DNA of 64,000 bases from Chrysemys picta bellii (Eukaryota > Chordata > Testudines > Emydidae), in NCBI RefSeq assembly GCF_011386835.1, contig NC_088791.1:53587498-53651497 (forward strand), given 5' to 3'. Below, piece after piece: positions 45,455 through 56,700 of this stretch. The position numbers and the translations under genes were made by a program. Under the pieces are notes generated by a model. The model ran no database searches and was not told where the DNA came from. It was given only the letters and a program-made list of their open reading frames with translations. Position 1 is the first letter of the stretch. Each line of letters opens with the position of its first letter.

Positions 45455-48342
45455 TAAACAGTGACAAGTGCTAGAAGTCTAAATAATAAGATGGGTGAAC
45501 TAGAGTGCCTTGTGATAAAGGAGGATATTGATATAATAGGTATCACAGAAACCTGGTGGACTGAGAGCAATCAATGGGACATAATCATTCCAGGATACAA
45601 AATATATCGGAAGGACAGAACAGGTCGTGCGGGGGGGATGGGGGAGAGTGGCACTATATGTGAAAGAAAATGTAGAATCAAATGAAGTAAAAATCTTAAG
45701 TGAATCCACATGTTCCATAGAATCTCTATGGATAGAAATTTCATGCTCTAATAAGAATATAACATTAGGGATCTATTACAGACCACCTGACCAGGACAGT
45801 GATAGTGATGATGAAATGCTAAGGGAAATTATAGAGGCTATCAAAATTAAGAACTCAGTAATAGTGGGGGATTTCAATTATCCCCATATTGACTGGGAAC
45901 ATTTCACTTCAGGACGAAATGCAGAGATAAAACTTCTCGATATTTTAAATGACTGCTTCATGGGGCAGCTAGTACGGGAACCCACGAGGGGAGAGGCAAC
46001 TCTAGATTTAGTCCTGAGTGGAGCACAGGAGCTGGTCCAAGAGGTAACTATAACAGGACCGCTTGGAAATAGTGACCATAATACAATAGCATTCAACATC
46101 CCTGTGGTGGGAAGAACATCTCAACAGCCCAACACTGTGGCATTTAATTTCAAAAGGGGGAACTATGCAAAAATGAGGGGGTTAGTTAAACAGAAGTTAG
46201 AAAGTACAGTCACTAAAGTGAAATCCCTACAAGCTGCATGGGCGCTTTTTAAAGACACCATAATAGAGGCCCAACTTCTATGTATACCCCAAATTAAGAA
46301 ACACAGTAAAAGAACTAAAAAAGAGCCACTGTGGCTTAACAACCATGTAAAAGAAGCAGTGAGAGATAAAAAGACTTCCTTTAAAAAGTGGAAGTCAAAT
46401 CCTAGTGAGGCAAATAGAAAGGAGCATAAATGCTGCCAAATTAAGTGCAAGAATGTAATAAGAAAAGCCAAAGAGGAGTTTGAAGAACGGTTAGCCAAAA
46501 ACTCCAAAGGTAATAAAATGTTTTTTAAGTACATCAGAAGCAGGAAGCCTACTAAACAACAAGTAGGGCCCCTTGATGATTGAGATAGAAAAGGAGCGCT
46601 TAAAGACAAGAAAGTCATTGTGGAGAAACTAAATGGATTCTTTGCTTCAGTCTTCACGGCTGAGGATGTTAGGGAGATTCCCAAACCTGAGCCGGCTTTT
46701 GTAGGTGACAAATCTGAGGAACTGTCACAGATTGAAGTGTCACTAGAGGAGGTTTTGGAATTAATTGATAAACTTAACATTAACAAGTCACCGGGACCAG
46801 ATGGCATTCACCCAAGAGTTCTGAAAGAACTCAAATGTGAAGTTGCGGAACTATTAACTAAGGTATGTAACCTGTCCTTTAAATCGGCTTCTGTACCCAG
46901 TGACTGGAAGTTAGCGAATGTAACACCAATATTTAAAAAGGGCTCTAGAGGCGATCCCAGCAACTACAAACCAGTAAGTCTAACGTCGGTACCGGGCAAA
47001 TTAGTCGAAACAATAGTAAAGAATAAAATTGTCAGACACACAAAAAAACATAAACTGTTGAGCAATAGTCAACATGGTTTCTGTAAAGGGAAATTGTGTC
47101 TTACTAATCTATTAGAGTTCTTTGAAGGGGTCAACAAACATGTGGACAAGGGGGATCCGGTGGACATAGTGTACTTAGATTTCCAGAAAGCCTTTGACAA
47201 GCTCCCTCACCAAAGGCTCTTACGTAAATTAAGCTGTCATGGGATAAAAGGGAAGGTCCTTTCATGGATTGAGAACTGGGTAAAAAGACAGGGAACAAAG
47301 GGTAGGAATAAATGGTAAATTCTCAGAATGGAGAGGGGTAACTAGTGGTGTTCCCCAAGGGTCAGTCCTTGGACCAATCCTATTCAACTTATTCATAAAT
47401 GATCTGGAAAAAGGGGTAAACAGTGAGGTGGCAAAGTTTGCAGATGATACTAAACTGCTCAAGATAGTTAAGACCAAAGCAGACTGTGACGAACTTCAAA
47501 AAGATCTCACAAAACTAAGTGACTGGGCAACAAAATGGCAAATGAAATTTAATGTGGATAAATGTAAAGTAATGCACATTGGAAAAAATAACCCCAACTA
47601 TACATACAATCTGATGGGGGCTAATTTAGCTACAAGTCAGGAAAAAGATCTTGGAGTCATCGTGGATAGTTCTCTGAAGATGTCCACGCAGTGTGCAGAG
47701 GCGGTCAAAAAAGCAAACAGGATATTAGGAATCATTAAAAAGGGGATAGAGAATAAGACGGAGAATATATTATTGCCCTTATATAAATCGATGGTATGCC
47801 CACATCTTGAATACTGCGCACAGATGTGGTCTCCTCATCTCAAAAAAGATATACTGGCACTAGAAAAGGTTCAGAAAAGGGCAACTAAAATGATTAGGGG
47901 TTTGGAACGGGTCCCATATGAGGAGAGATTAAAGAGGCTAGGACTCTTCAGCTTGGAAAAGAGGAGACTAAGGGGGGATATGATAGAGGTATATAAAATC
48001 ATGAGTGATATGGAGAAAGTGGATAAGGAAAAGTTATTTACTTATTTCCATAATACAAGAACTAGGGGTCACTAAATTAAATTAATAGGCAGCAGGTTTA
48101 AAACAAATACAAGGAAGTTCTTCTTCATGCAGCGCACAGTCAACTTGTGGAACTCCTTACCTGAGGCGGTTGTGAAGGCTAGGACTATAACAGCGTTTAA
48201 AAGAAAACTGGATAAATTCATGGTGGTTAAGTCCATTAATGGCTGTTTGCCAGGATGGGTAAGGAATGGTGTCCCTAGCCTCTGTTTGTCAGAGGATGGA
48301 GATGGATGGCAGGAGAGAGATCACTTGATCATTGCCTGTTAG
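45455..48342 (+). pseudogene. CR1 ORF2: APE endonuclease and reverse transcriptase, broken
   Basis: The endonuclease begins ARSLNNKMGELE, with IDIIGITETWW (catalytic Glu) near 45527-45559. A frameshift at the G-run near 45630 moves it to the next frame, where LGIYYRPP, VIVGDFNYPHIDW and LGNSDHN (catalytic His) follow. A TGA at 46581-46583 interrupts the linker. RT resumes with [30 protein letters not shown] and VYLDFQKAFD (motif A Asp, about 47170-47199). A second frameshift near 47285-47300 leads to GVPQGSVLGPILFN and FADDTK (motif C Asp pair, 47437-47454). The thumb runs to NTRTRGH, TAA at 48073-48075, after which the same frame continues through VNLWNSLPEAVV to the normal end at 48342. The region just before ARSLNN looks shortened compared with other CR1 copies, so the true start is uncertain. 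Confidence 0.92.
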
Positions 48343-48448
48343 GTCCACTCCCTCTGGGGCACCTGGCATTGGCCACTGTCGGTAGACAGGATACTGGGCT
48401 AGATGGACCTTCGGTCTGACCCAGTACGGCCGTTCTTATGTTCTTATG

Positions 48449-48779
48449 TATATCAAGAACCTCTTGACCAAATGAGCTACTGACTTGCTTTCCTTTGATC
48501 CCACTCAGTCCCATTGTTCAATAAATGACTGAGGAACATTACATTACCCAAACTGCTTACTAGAGTCTTTCATCTTCCCTCTATTTAATTAGTGCTAAAT
48601 TTCCTTGACAGTATTTCTAAAGTATAATCAGAATCTGCATGTGAATTGTACAGCACTTTAAGATCTTGCTTATAAGTAAGACAAAATAAAACTTCCAAAA
48701 GGAGTGCCTGCAGAATGCAGGCAAATAGCAATGAACATGCACACTACTTCTACTTATCTATCGTAGGTACACATATGGC
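48449..48779. other. unique AT-rich DNA
   Basis: No gene or repeat recognised. Confidence 0.4.
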
Positions 48780-49005
48780 CCCCATTTCCATAGTATATGA
48801 GCACCTCACAAACTTTTTAATATATTTATCTTACCAACAACCCTTTGAGGTAGGGCAGTCTATTATGACCATAAAGATAGGAAACTGAGGCATAGAGGCT
48901 GTGACTTGCCATGGGTTATTCTGGAAGTCTGTGGTGGATCAGGGACTTCAACCCACATCTCCCAAGTCCTAGGATAGAGGCCTAACACTACACCATCCTC
49001 CCCTT
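48780..49005 (-). repeat. CORE-SINE/MIR copy, antisense
   Basis: 'accaacaaccctttgaggtag' type (48834), 'aggaaactgaggcatagagg' (48879), 'gtgacttgcc' and 'agggacttcaacccacatctc' (48940) give the antisense MIR plan from 3' tail to tRNA head. It is the best preserved antisense copy here. Confidence 0.85.
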
Positions 49006-49546
49006 CAAACATTCTCTGAAAGCTGTCAAGGGGAGGGCTCAGAGTCACTGTGCATGAGCCATAGTTTGAGCATCAAGTATGTGCAAAAGAAGTTAAAAGA
49101 ACCAGGTGATTTTTGTAAAAACATGATTTTATGGGGCTGCATCTCAGGAACCCCATGCTCAAATGGCCCCACATTTGGACATCTAGCCTTAACCTGCACC
49201 CCCATGAGGCAAAGCAAGTTTCAAGACAATCAGTCGACATGTAAATTTTAGAACACTTAGAATAGTGGTCTTTTAAACTGTAGTGACTATCAACCTTACC
49301 TAAGCAGAACTTTTGCTCTGCTAGAATATTACTGATCTGGGCAATTTAAGTTTGCTACAAAATTTTTTTACCTGATTGATTGATTGATTGATTATTAAAT
49401 AGTTTAAGATTATTTCATTGGGAAACATCTGACATAGATTTAATGAATGCTAGAACGGAGTTCCTGCTTTTGTGATTACAAGACTACCTATATTATTTGA
49501 GGTCTGAGGTATGTGGATGGAAGTCTGATAATGGTTTGAAACCTAA
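49006..49546. other. unique DNA
   Basis: A (GATT)5 microsatellite lies at 49374-49393; nothing else recognised. Confidence 0.4.
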
Positions 49547-49672
49547 GGCCCACTAGAACTTATCTAGTTTTTTGGGAACCTGTTATAGTCTTGGTCTTCA
49601 CAACATCCTCTGCCACAGAGTTCCACAGGCTGACTCTGAGGTGTGAAGAAATACTTTGATGACCTCTAGTTC
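49547..49672 (-). mobile_element. CR1 LINE internal 3' fragment
   Basis: 'acttatctagttttttggga' (49558), 'ggtcttcacaacatcctctg' (49594) and 'cacagagttccacaggctga' match the antisense CR1 3' region also seen at 8740-8792. Neither terminus of the element is present. Confidence 0.75.
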
Positions 49673-51859
49673 TTGTGCTATGAGATAACACAAGAGAAAC
49701 AATCACCTGCTACAGCTGCTTTTACCTACAACAGTTGGAAAAGCTCTTCAAGGGTGTACACCGGCCAGGAATTGCCAGAGTGCAGCACATTGACACTGAG
49801 CCCCCCCTTACTTCCCTCCTCCAATCCACTCGTGACATGCCCCTGACATCAGGGCCAGGATGGGGAATGGTACAGGAGATGGAGTGACATATGCCTACTC
49901 TATGGCCACTGGGGAGTTCCGCAGTTTCCATTCCCTTTGACTTGCCAGAGTAATGCAAAAGGAGCAGAGTGGGAGAGAGAACCTTGTTCTCCATCTTCTT
50001 GGGTACTGAAACTTATTGTCATCATAGCATGGCTGTCAAAAACCATCAACTACCGTCATGAAAGATTATATCTTTGTTATAAACTAACTGTGAGGGAGAT
50101 GCTCAATTTCCTCATAACACCATTCACAAAGCATTACTGAAAGATCAATGCATACATGGCTTATTATACCTCTTAGATAAGCCATATATATAAAAAAAGA
50201 TACATTCAGCTCATCTGTTACTTCTATCCTGCTGCTAGATAATGTCTGACTTGGACATTTCTTTTCCAGAAAGCCTCAGCCTGGGTGTTTTTTTCCCTCA
50301 AGAAACTACAAAACTAATGTGTCTTTTCCTGAAAATTATCAAATTTGACAAAAGCATTCGGGGCTAATCTGAAATTACAAACAGATTAGCCCTGAAGATA
50401 ATGAAAATGGTGAAATGAATTTCCATGATCTTCTGGCCATAAAACTATAAGGACATGTTTTATATTGGAACTGGAGGTGTATAGAATGCCATGATGGTTT
50501 TTTTTTTCAAAGCAGAAAAAACATCTTTGTCATTATAGGGCTCTCCTGGGTTTTTTCTCAGAAACTCTTAATTGTTTATTGCATGAATTCTCCTTGTAAA
50601 AATCCTCACCATAAACCCTACTGAAATCCTTAGAGAATTTTGCTTAAAAATTGATGGCACACTATATATTTTCTAGCAGCAATTTGCTTTGATATTTTTG
50701 CTAAGAAAATTACTCTGAAGAGATTATCTAGCAGATTGATAACTCAGATAACCTCTCTACCTCGCATTTGTCATTTTCTTGTTTTCACTGAATTGATTAT
50801 CTAACCGTTTTTATTTCTAACACCTGGGCTCAAAAGCAGATTCCAATTTTATTCCCCTTTTTCCTCCCCTCAAAAAAATAAATCTGTGAATGCTGGGTTC
50901 TGTTTAGTATTAACTCTCAGTTTCTTTCAAATTCAAAACAGCCATGACTGAAGCAATCAGAGCAGGTAAAACTAGTAATAATATCAATCAATTTAGCCCC
51001 CTTTTTGGTTTATAAATAATTTGTGAACTGATTTTAGTTTTCTTTGTAGTCATCACTCTTACATAGTTATCTGACAAATACTCCGGATGGATTTTTCAGT
51101 AGATGGGTTATTGATAATTGTTTGATTCAACTATTTGCTATTCATTAATTTGATATGGTTGTTCACTTAAGCCACATGGCATTGTCTGTGCTCCCAAACT
51201 AGAATGGAGATGAACATTTTTAAACCAGAATAGTGAATAAGGAAAAATGTATTCCTGGTACAACATGTCCTTCTAAAATTTGTGGCCGTTTCAGGATTCA
51301 CAACATTTTCACAAATACCTGGTTGCTGTCACCAATACTCAAGAATGTCTCAAAAAGAGTCATAGCAAACCAAACTCTGCACCTTTATTATAACTGTTTC
51401 CTATATTTTTAAGACACTTTTACACACACTACACTCTTCTCAGTACAATTCTTCTTCCTCAGTTCTTATGTTATTGGAGCTTGATCTTTGAGACATTACC
51501 AGGTCCTGAGACAAAAGTAATAAACCAAGTGATATCCTATTCTTATAGATTTGTGAGTGGAAAGGAATGTTTTATGCTAAAAGGAGTGTATTCCATAAAT
51601 TATTGTTTTTACCCTGGTGATGAATTGACTTGTTTGTATTAGAAATTCTCTAGCACTGTCTCAACCAGGCATTACATAATCAGTCATTTTAAGCTCACTT
51701 GCTTCTATACCACTGTGACAATTTACCTTCTTCTTGTTTGTCTCAGTCATATTAGTCTTAAATAACTTTCTTTATGCTTCTCTGAATAGAGGCAATAGTT
51801 CCCTTATGTGTGAACTGTGGAAGCTGTCTTTCCTTGGCTTAGGAAACATTCCTTGGACC
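49673..51859. other. unique AT-rich DNA
   Basis: No gene found. A perfect 11-bp inverted repeat with TAATCT/AGATTA cores lies at 50361-50392. Confidence 0.45.
50361..50392. repeat. 11-bp inverted repeat
   Basis: GGGCTAATCTG at 50361-50371 and CAGATTAGCCC at 50382-50392 are exact reverse complements with a 10-base spacer. Confidence 0.9.
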
Positions 51860-52830
51860 CTGGGGTCCTTCAAAATTATTGACCTATTTCTAACTTGCCA
51901 TTTAAGTACAAAGCTTTGAAATGAATAGTGGTTCCATAGCTGCAAGGGTATTTATTAACAGTCTCATTATGCAAGACATCTTAAGTCATATTTTCATTCC
52001 CGTCATGGTACCAAAACAGATCTCATCCAGATTTTAAATGACCATCTTGAAAATGCCATTCCCATTTCTCCTTCATTGCTCATTTTAGCTGATCTTAGTG
52101 TGGCATTTGACACTATTGACCATACTGTGGAACTGTGCAAAGTAATTCAGGCATTTAACATATCTATCTTATGTGGATGATGAAGTATGTTTTTAAGTGA
52201 GTAACTTCTGCTCTTCCATTAAGGTGGCTGAATCAGGTGCCACATCGTTAAGTTTTGCATTTGATATTATTTAGCCTTCATTTGCCATCTTTGCTCCAGG
52301 TCATTTGTCATCATGACAGGGCATATTTCCCCCCATGATAATACTACACAATGTCAGTTAAACAAATCCAAATTATGTTGTGCCTGTGTTGTCAAAGAAA
52401 GGCATGGATTAACATTCATTTTCACCAGTTAAACTCTCAGAAAACCAAGGTGCTCATGATTATTTCTCTCCATCAGCTCAAGATAAATTTTGTTTTGTGA
52501 GTGATGTAAAATACACATCAGACAGGTTCATTAGCTAAAATTCTTACTACAAGTTTGACTCCAAAATGTGATTTGAACAGCATATTTGGCAGATTATTAA
52601 GAATACTTATTACCCTTTGAAAAGCATTGCCAGACTCTAGAAATGTTTATCAGTGTCTGATTTTTGAGACGCTTGTTCAAGTTTTTAGCTCCTCCAGACA
52701 AGACATGTTCACCGGTGTTCTTAAGCAGACTGAATTCTAATGAGCTGCACCTTGTGCAAAACCATGCTGGTCAAGTAGTTTATTATTGTGTAAAGAAATG
52801 TGCATACTGTATTCTTTCATTCTAGGATAG
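51860..52830 (+). mobile_element. L2-type LINE reverse transcriptase relic
   Basis: Shifting frames give the L2/jockey RT blocks in order: IIDLFLTCHLSTKL (standing for YRPISNLPFLSK, 51878-51919), a block ending ILNDHLENA, then ILADLSVAFDTIDHTV (motif A Asp, 52083-52130), LNSQKTKVLMI (about 52432-52464), and a C-terminal block with ELHLVQNHAG (about 52742-52771). Frameshifts and stops are many. It is an ancient copy. Confidence 0.75.
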
Positions 52831-53206
52831 CAGCACTAGTGACCAGTAAACCAAAAGATTGACTTAAATTCTGAAATTAATGTACAATTTCATTACTTGC
52901 CAGAACCCTTATTACAACTCAGATTTAATTTTATATCATCTCTCTTCCAGGCTTCTCTACTAATTCCTTTACTATCATCTTTACCTATAACATGCACTGT
53001 AGACAGACATCTTACCTTTCAGTTCACGTTGCTAGTTAATATTAAAGTTGTAATGTATACCAAGGAATACAACATTTAAAAAATAAACCCTAGTCATTTA
53101 AAGGTATGGAAATGAACAATTAAGGGACGATAGATATCCTCATATTTCATACAATATTTAAAAGGTATGTGTGTAAGATGTCACATTATACATTCCAAAA
53201 ACAACC
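52831..53206. other. unique AT-rich DNA
   Basis: No gene or repeat recognised. Confidence 0.4.
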
Positions 53207-53608
53207 TTGAATCATAGGAAGGGACCACAAGAGGTCATTTAGTCTAGTCCCATGCACTCAGGGCAGGAATAAGTATTATCTAGACCATCCCTGATAGGTG
53301 TTTGTCTAACCTGTTCTTAAAAATCCCCAATGATGGAGATTCAACAACCTCCCTAGGCAATTTATTCCCATGCTTAACCACTCTGACAGTTAGAAAGTTT
53401 TTCCTAATGTCCAACCTAAACCTCCCTTGCTGCAATTTAAACCCATTGCTTCTTGTCCTATCCTCAGAAAAAGAACAATTTTTCTCCCTCCTCCTTGTAA
53501 CAACCTTTTATGTACTTGAAAACTGTTATGTCCCCTCTCAGTCTTCTTTTTTCCAGACTAAACAAACCCAATTTTTTAATGTTCCCTCATAGGTCATGTT
53601 TTCTTTAA

Positions 53609-56060
53609 TCATTTTTGTTGCTCTTCTCTGGACTTTCTCCAATTTGTCCACATCTTTCCAGAAATGTGGCACACAGAACTGGACACAATGTTCGCTTTTT
53701 TTGCAACAATGTTACACTGTTGACTCATATTTACCTTGTGATCCACTATGACCCCCGGATCCCTTTCTGCAGTACTCCTTCCTAGGCAGTCATTTCCCAT
53801 TTTGTATGTGTGCAACTGATTGTTCCTTCCTAAGTGGAGTACTTTGCATTTGTCCTTATTGAATTTCATCCTATTTACTTCAGACCATTTCTCCAGTTTG
53901 TCCAGATCATTTTGAATTGTAATCCTATCTTCCAAAGCACTTGCAACACCTCCCAGCTTGGTATCATCCGCAAACTTTATAAGTGTACTCTCTATTCCAT
54001 TATCTAAATCATCGATGAAGATATTAAACAGAACTGGACCCAGAACTGATCCCTGCAGTACCCTACTCATTATGCCCTTCCAGCTTGACTGTGAACCACT
54101 GATAATGGCTCTCTGGGAACAGTTTTCCAACCAGTTTTGCACCCACCTTATAGTAGGTCCTCTAGGTTGCATTTCCCTAGTTTGTTTATGAGAAAGTCAT
54201 GCAAGACAGTATCAAAAGCTTTTACTAAAGCCAAGTTATTCCACAGCTACTGCTTCTCCCCTATCCACAAGGCTTGTTACCCTGTCAAAGAAATATATCA
54301 GATTGGTTTGACACAATTTGTTCTTGACAAATCCATGCTGACTGTTACTTATCACCTTATTATCGCTTAGATGTTTGAAAATGTATTGCTTAATTATTTG
54401 CTCCATTATCTTTCCGGGTACAGAAGTTAAGCTGACTGGTCTGTAATTCCCTGGGTTGTCCTTATTTCCCTTTTTATAGATGGGCACTATATTTGCCCTT
54501 TTCCAGTCTTCTGGAATCTCTCCCGTTTTCCATGACTTTTCAAAGATAATCGTTAATGGCTCAGATATCTCCTCAGTCAGCTCCTTCAGTATTCTAGGAT
54601 GCATTTCATCAGGCCCTGGTGACTTGAAGACATCTAACTTGTCTACGTAATTTTTAACTTGTTCTTTCCCTATTTTAGCCTCTGATACGAACTCATTTTC
54701 ACTGACATTCACTATGTTAGACATCCAATCACTACCAACCTTCTTGGTGAAAACTGAAACAAAGAAGTCATTAATCACCTCTGCCATGTCCACATTTTCT
54801 GTTATTGTTTTTTCCCCCCTCCCCTCATTGAGTAACAGGCCTACCGTGTCCTTGGTCTTCCTCTTGCTTCTAATGTATTTGTAGAATGTTTTCTTGTTTC
54901 CCTTTGTCTCTAGCTAGTTTGATCTCATTTTGTGCCTTCGACTTTCTGATTTTGTCCCTACGTACTTGTGTTATTTGTTTATATTCATCCTTTGTAATTT
55001 GACCTGGTTTCCACTTTTTGTAAGACTCTTTTGTGGAATTTCAGGTCATTGAAGATCTCCTGGATAAGCCAGGGTGGTCTCTTGCCATAATTCCTATCTT
55101 TCCTATGCAGTGGGATAGTTTTCTCTTGTTCCCTGAATGTCTCTTTGAAAAACTACCAGCTGTCTACAATTGTTTTTCCCCTTAGACTTGCTTCCCATGG
55201 GATTTCACCTACCAACTCTCTGAGTTTGCTGAAGTCTGCCTTCTTGAAATCCATTGTCTTTATTGTGCTGTTCTCCCTCCTACCATTCCTTAGAATCATG
55301 AACTCTACCATTTCATGATCACTTCCCCCCCCAGTTGCCTTCCACTTTCAAATTCTCAACCAGTTACTCCCTATTTGTCAAAATCAAATCTAGAACAGCC
55401 TCTCCCCTAGTAGCTTTCTCCACCTTTTGAAATAAAAAATTGTCTTCAATACATTCCAATAACAACTTCTCGGATAATCTGTGCCCTGCTGCGTTATTTT
55501 CCCAACAGATGTCTGGGTAGTTGAAGTCCCTCATTACCACCAAGTCCTGTGCTTTGGATGATTTTGTTAGTTGCTTTAAAAAAAAGCCTCATCCACCTCT
55601 TCTTCCTGGTTAGGTGGTCTGTAGTAGACCCCTACCATGACATCACCTTGTTTTTTACCCCTTTTATTCTTACTCTGAGACTTTCCACAAGTCTGTCTTC
55701 TATTTCCATCTCAACCTCAGTCCAAGTAAATTCATTTTTAATATATAAGGCAACACCTCCTCCCTTTTGTCCCTGCCTGCCCTTCCTGAGCAAGCTGTAC
55801 CCTTCTATACCAATATTCCAGTCATGCGTATTATCCCACCAAGTTTCTGATGGCAATTATGTCATAGTTGTGTTTATTTACTAGCATTGTGAGTTCTTCC
55901 TGCTTATTCCCCATACTTTTCGCATTAGTATACGGACATCTAAGATACTGATTTGATTCTCCACCCCACCCCACCCAAGTTCTGACTTGTCTGTCCTTTA
56001 TCCCTGCTATAACAGCCCATGCTCCCCACAAATTCTGACCCTTCTCCCAGGTCTCCATGT
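53609..56060 (-). pseudogene. CR1 ORF2 (older subfamily), broken
   Basis: Endonuclease: YTNAKSMGNKQEELTML then YDIIAI, with the frame lost exactly before the catalytic ETWW, which appears one frame over (SETWWDNTHDWN, near 55845). RT: an open frame 54793-54236 carries [17 protein letters not shown] and [14 protein letters not shown], then breaks at motif A. The next frame, 54172-53609, carries VLQGSVLGPVLFNIFIDDL, FADDTK (motif C Asp pair) and WSEVNRMKFNKDKCKVLHLG. At least four lesions are visible. Inactive. Confidence 0.88.
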
Positions 56061-56258
56061 TTTTGACTTACTTGAGGGCTTTGGTTACCTGCCCCTTCAA
56101 ACCTAGTTTAAAGCCCTCCTCACTAGTTTAGCCAGTCTGTATCCAAATACGCTCTTCCCCTTCCTCGATAGGTGGACCCCATCTCTGCTTAGCAGTCCTT
56201 CTTCCTGGAACAGCGCTCTGTGGTCAAGGAAGCCGAAGCCCTTGTGGTGACACCATCT

Positions 56259-56690
56259 TCACAGTCCGGCATTCACCTCCAAGATGCATCTGTCTCTGCC
56301 TGGGCCTCTACCCTTGACTGGAAGGATCAAAGAGAACACCACCTGCACTCTGAACTCCTTCACCCATATTCCCAGAGCCCTGTAGTCACTTCTGATCTGC
56401 TGAGGGTCATACCTCACGGTATCATTAGTGCCCACATGGATGAGTAGCATGGGGCAGTAGTCAGAGGGCTGGATGATCCTCGACAATCTCTCTATAATAT
56501 CTCAGATATGGGCCCCTGGCATGCAGCATACCTCCCAGGATGCCATGTCAGGCCAACAGATGGGTGCCTTCACCCCCTCAGAAGAGATTCACTAACCACC
56601 ACTACTCTACGTTTCCTCCTGGAAGTGATGGCTAAGATCCTCCAGCCTTGGGGGTACCTGGCTTCTCCTCCTCCACCTTTGGGGATGATT
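56259..56690 (-). pseudogene. CR1 ORF1 esterase-domain remnant (older subfamily)
   Basis: The minus-strand frame 56486-56259 holds LLIHVGTNDT (SGNH block III) followed by VVFSLILPVKGRG, the same domain as residues 193 onward of the 44336 ORF1. Upstream, the frame covering about 56560-56690 reads RRKRRVVVVSESLL, standing for the GDSL block with its Gly-Asp lost. Broken by frameshifts. Confidence 0.75.
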
Positions 56691-56700
56691 CCTCATTTCT

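Larger units (their letters stand above)
43863..48448 (+). mobile_element. near full-length CR1 LINE
   Basis: About 4.6 kb with every CR1 part in order: a 5' UTR with a repeated promoter-like unit, ORF1 (44336-45259), ORF2 with APE endonuclease and RT (45455-48342), and a short 3' UTR ending in two copies of the 8-mer TTCTTATG (48433-48448). CR1 inserts by target-primed reverse transcription without poly(A), and most copies are short 5' truncations, so a full-length copy is uncommon. I count three premature stops and two frameshifts, hence inactive, but the sequence is otherwise well preserved and fairly young. The left edge is set by the 5'-most recognisable unit and may lie slightly further left. 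Confidence 0.92.
53207..56700 (-). mobile_element. 3.5-kb CR1 LINE of an older subfamily, 5'-truncated in ORF1
   Basis: On the minus strand the order is: ORF1 esterase region (56700-56259), endonuclease (about 56000-55250), linker, RT (54793-53609) and a 3' UTR ending at about 53207 ('gaatcataggaagggaccac' on the plus strand). Its sequence differs clearly from the 43.9-kb CR1, including a different terminal 8-mer type (ATCATAGA-like rather than TTCTTATG), so it is another subfamily. It lost the 5' UTR and the start of ORF1. Confidence 0.92.
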
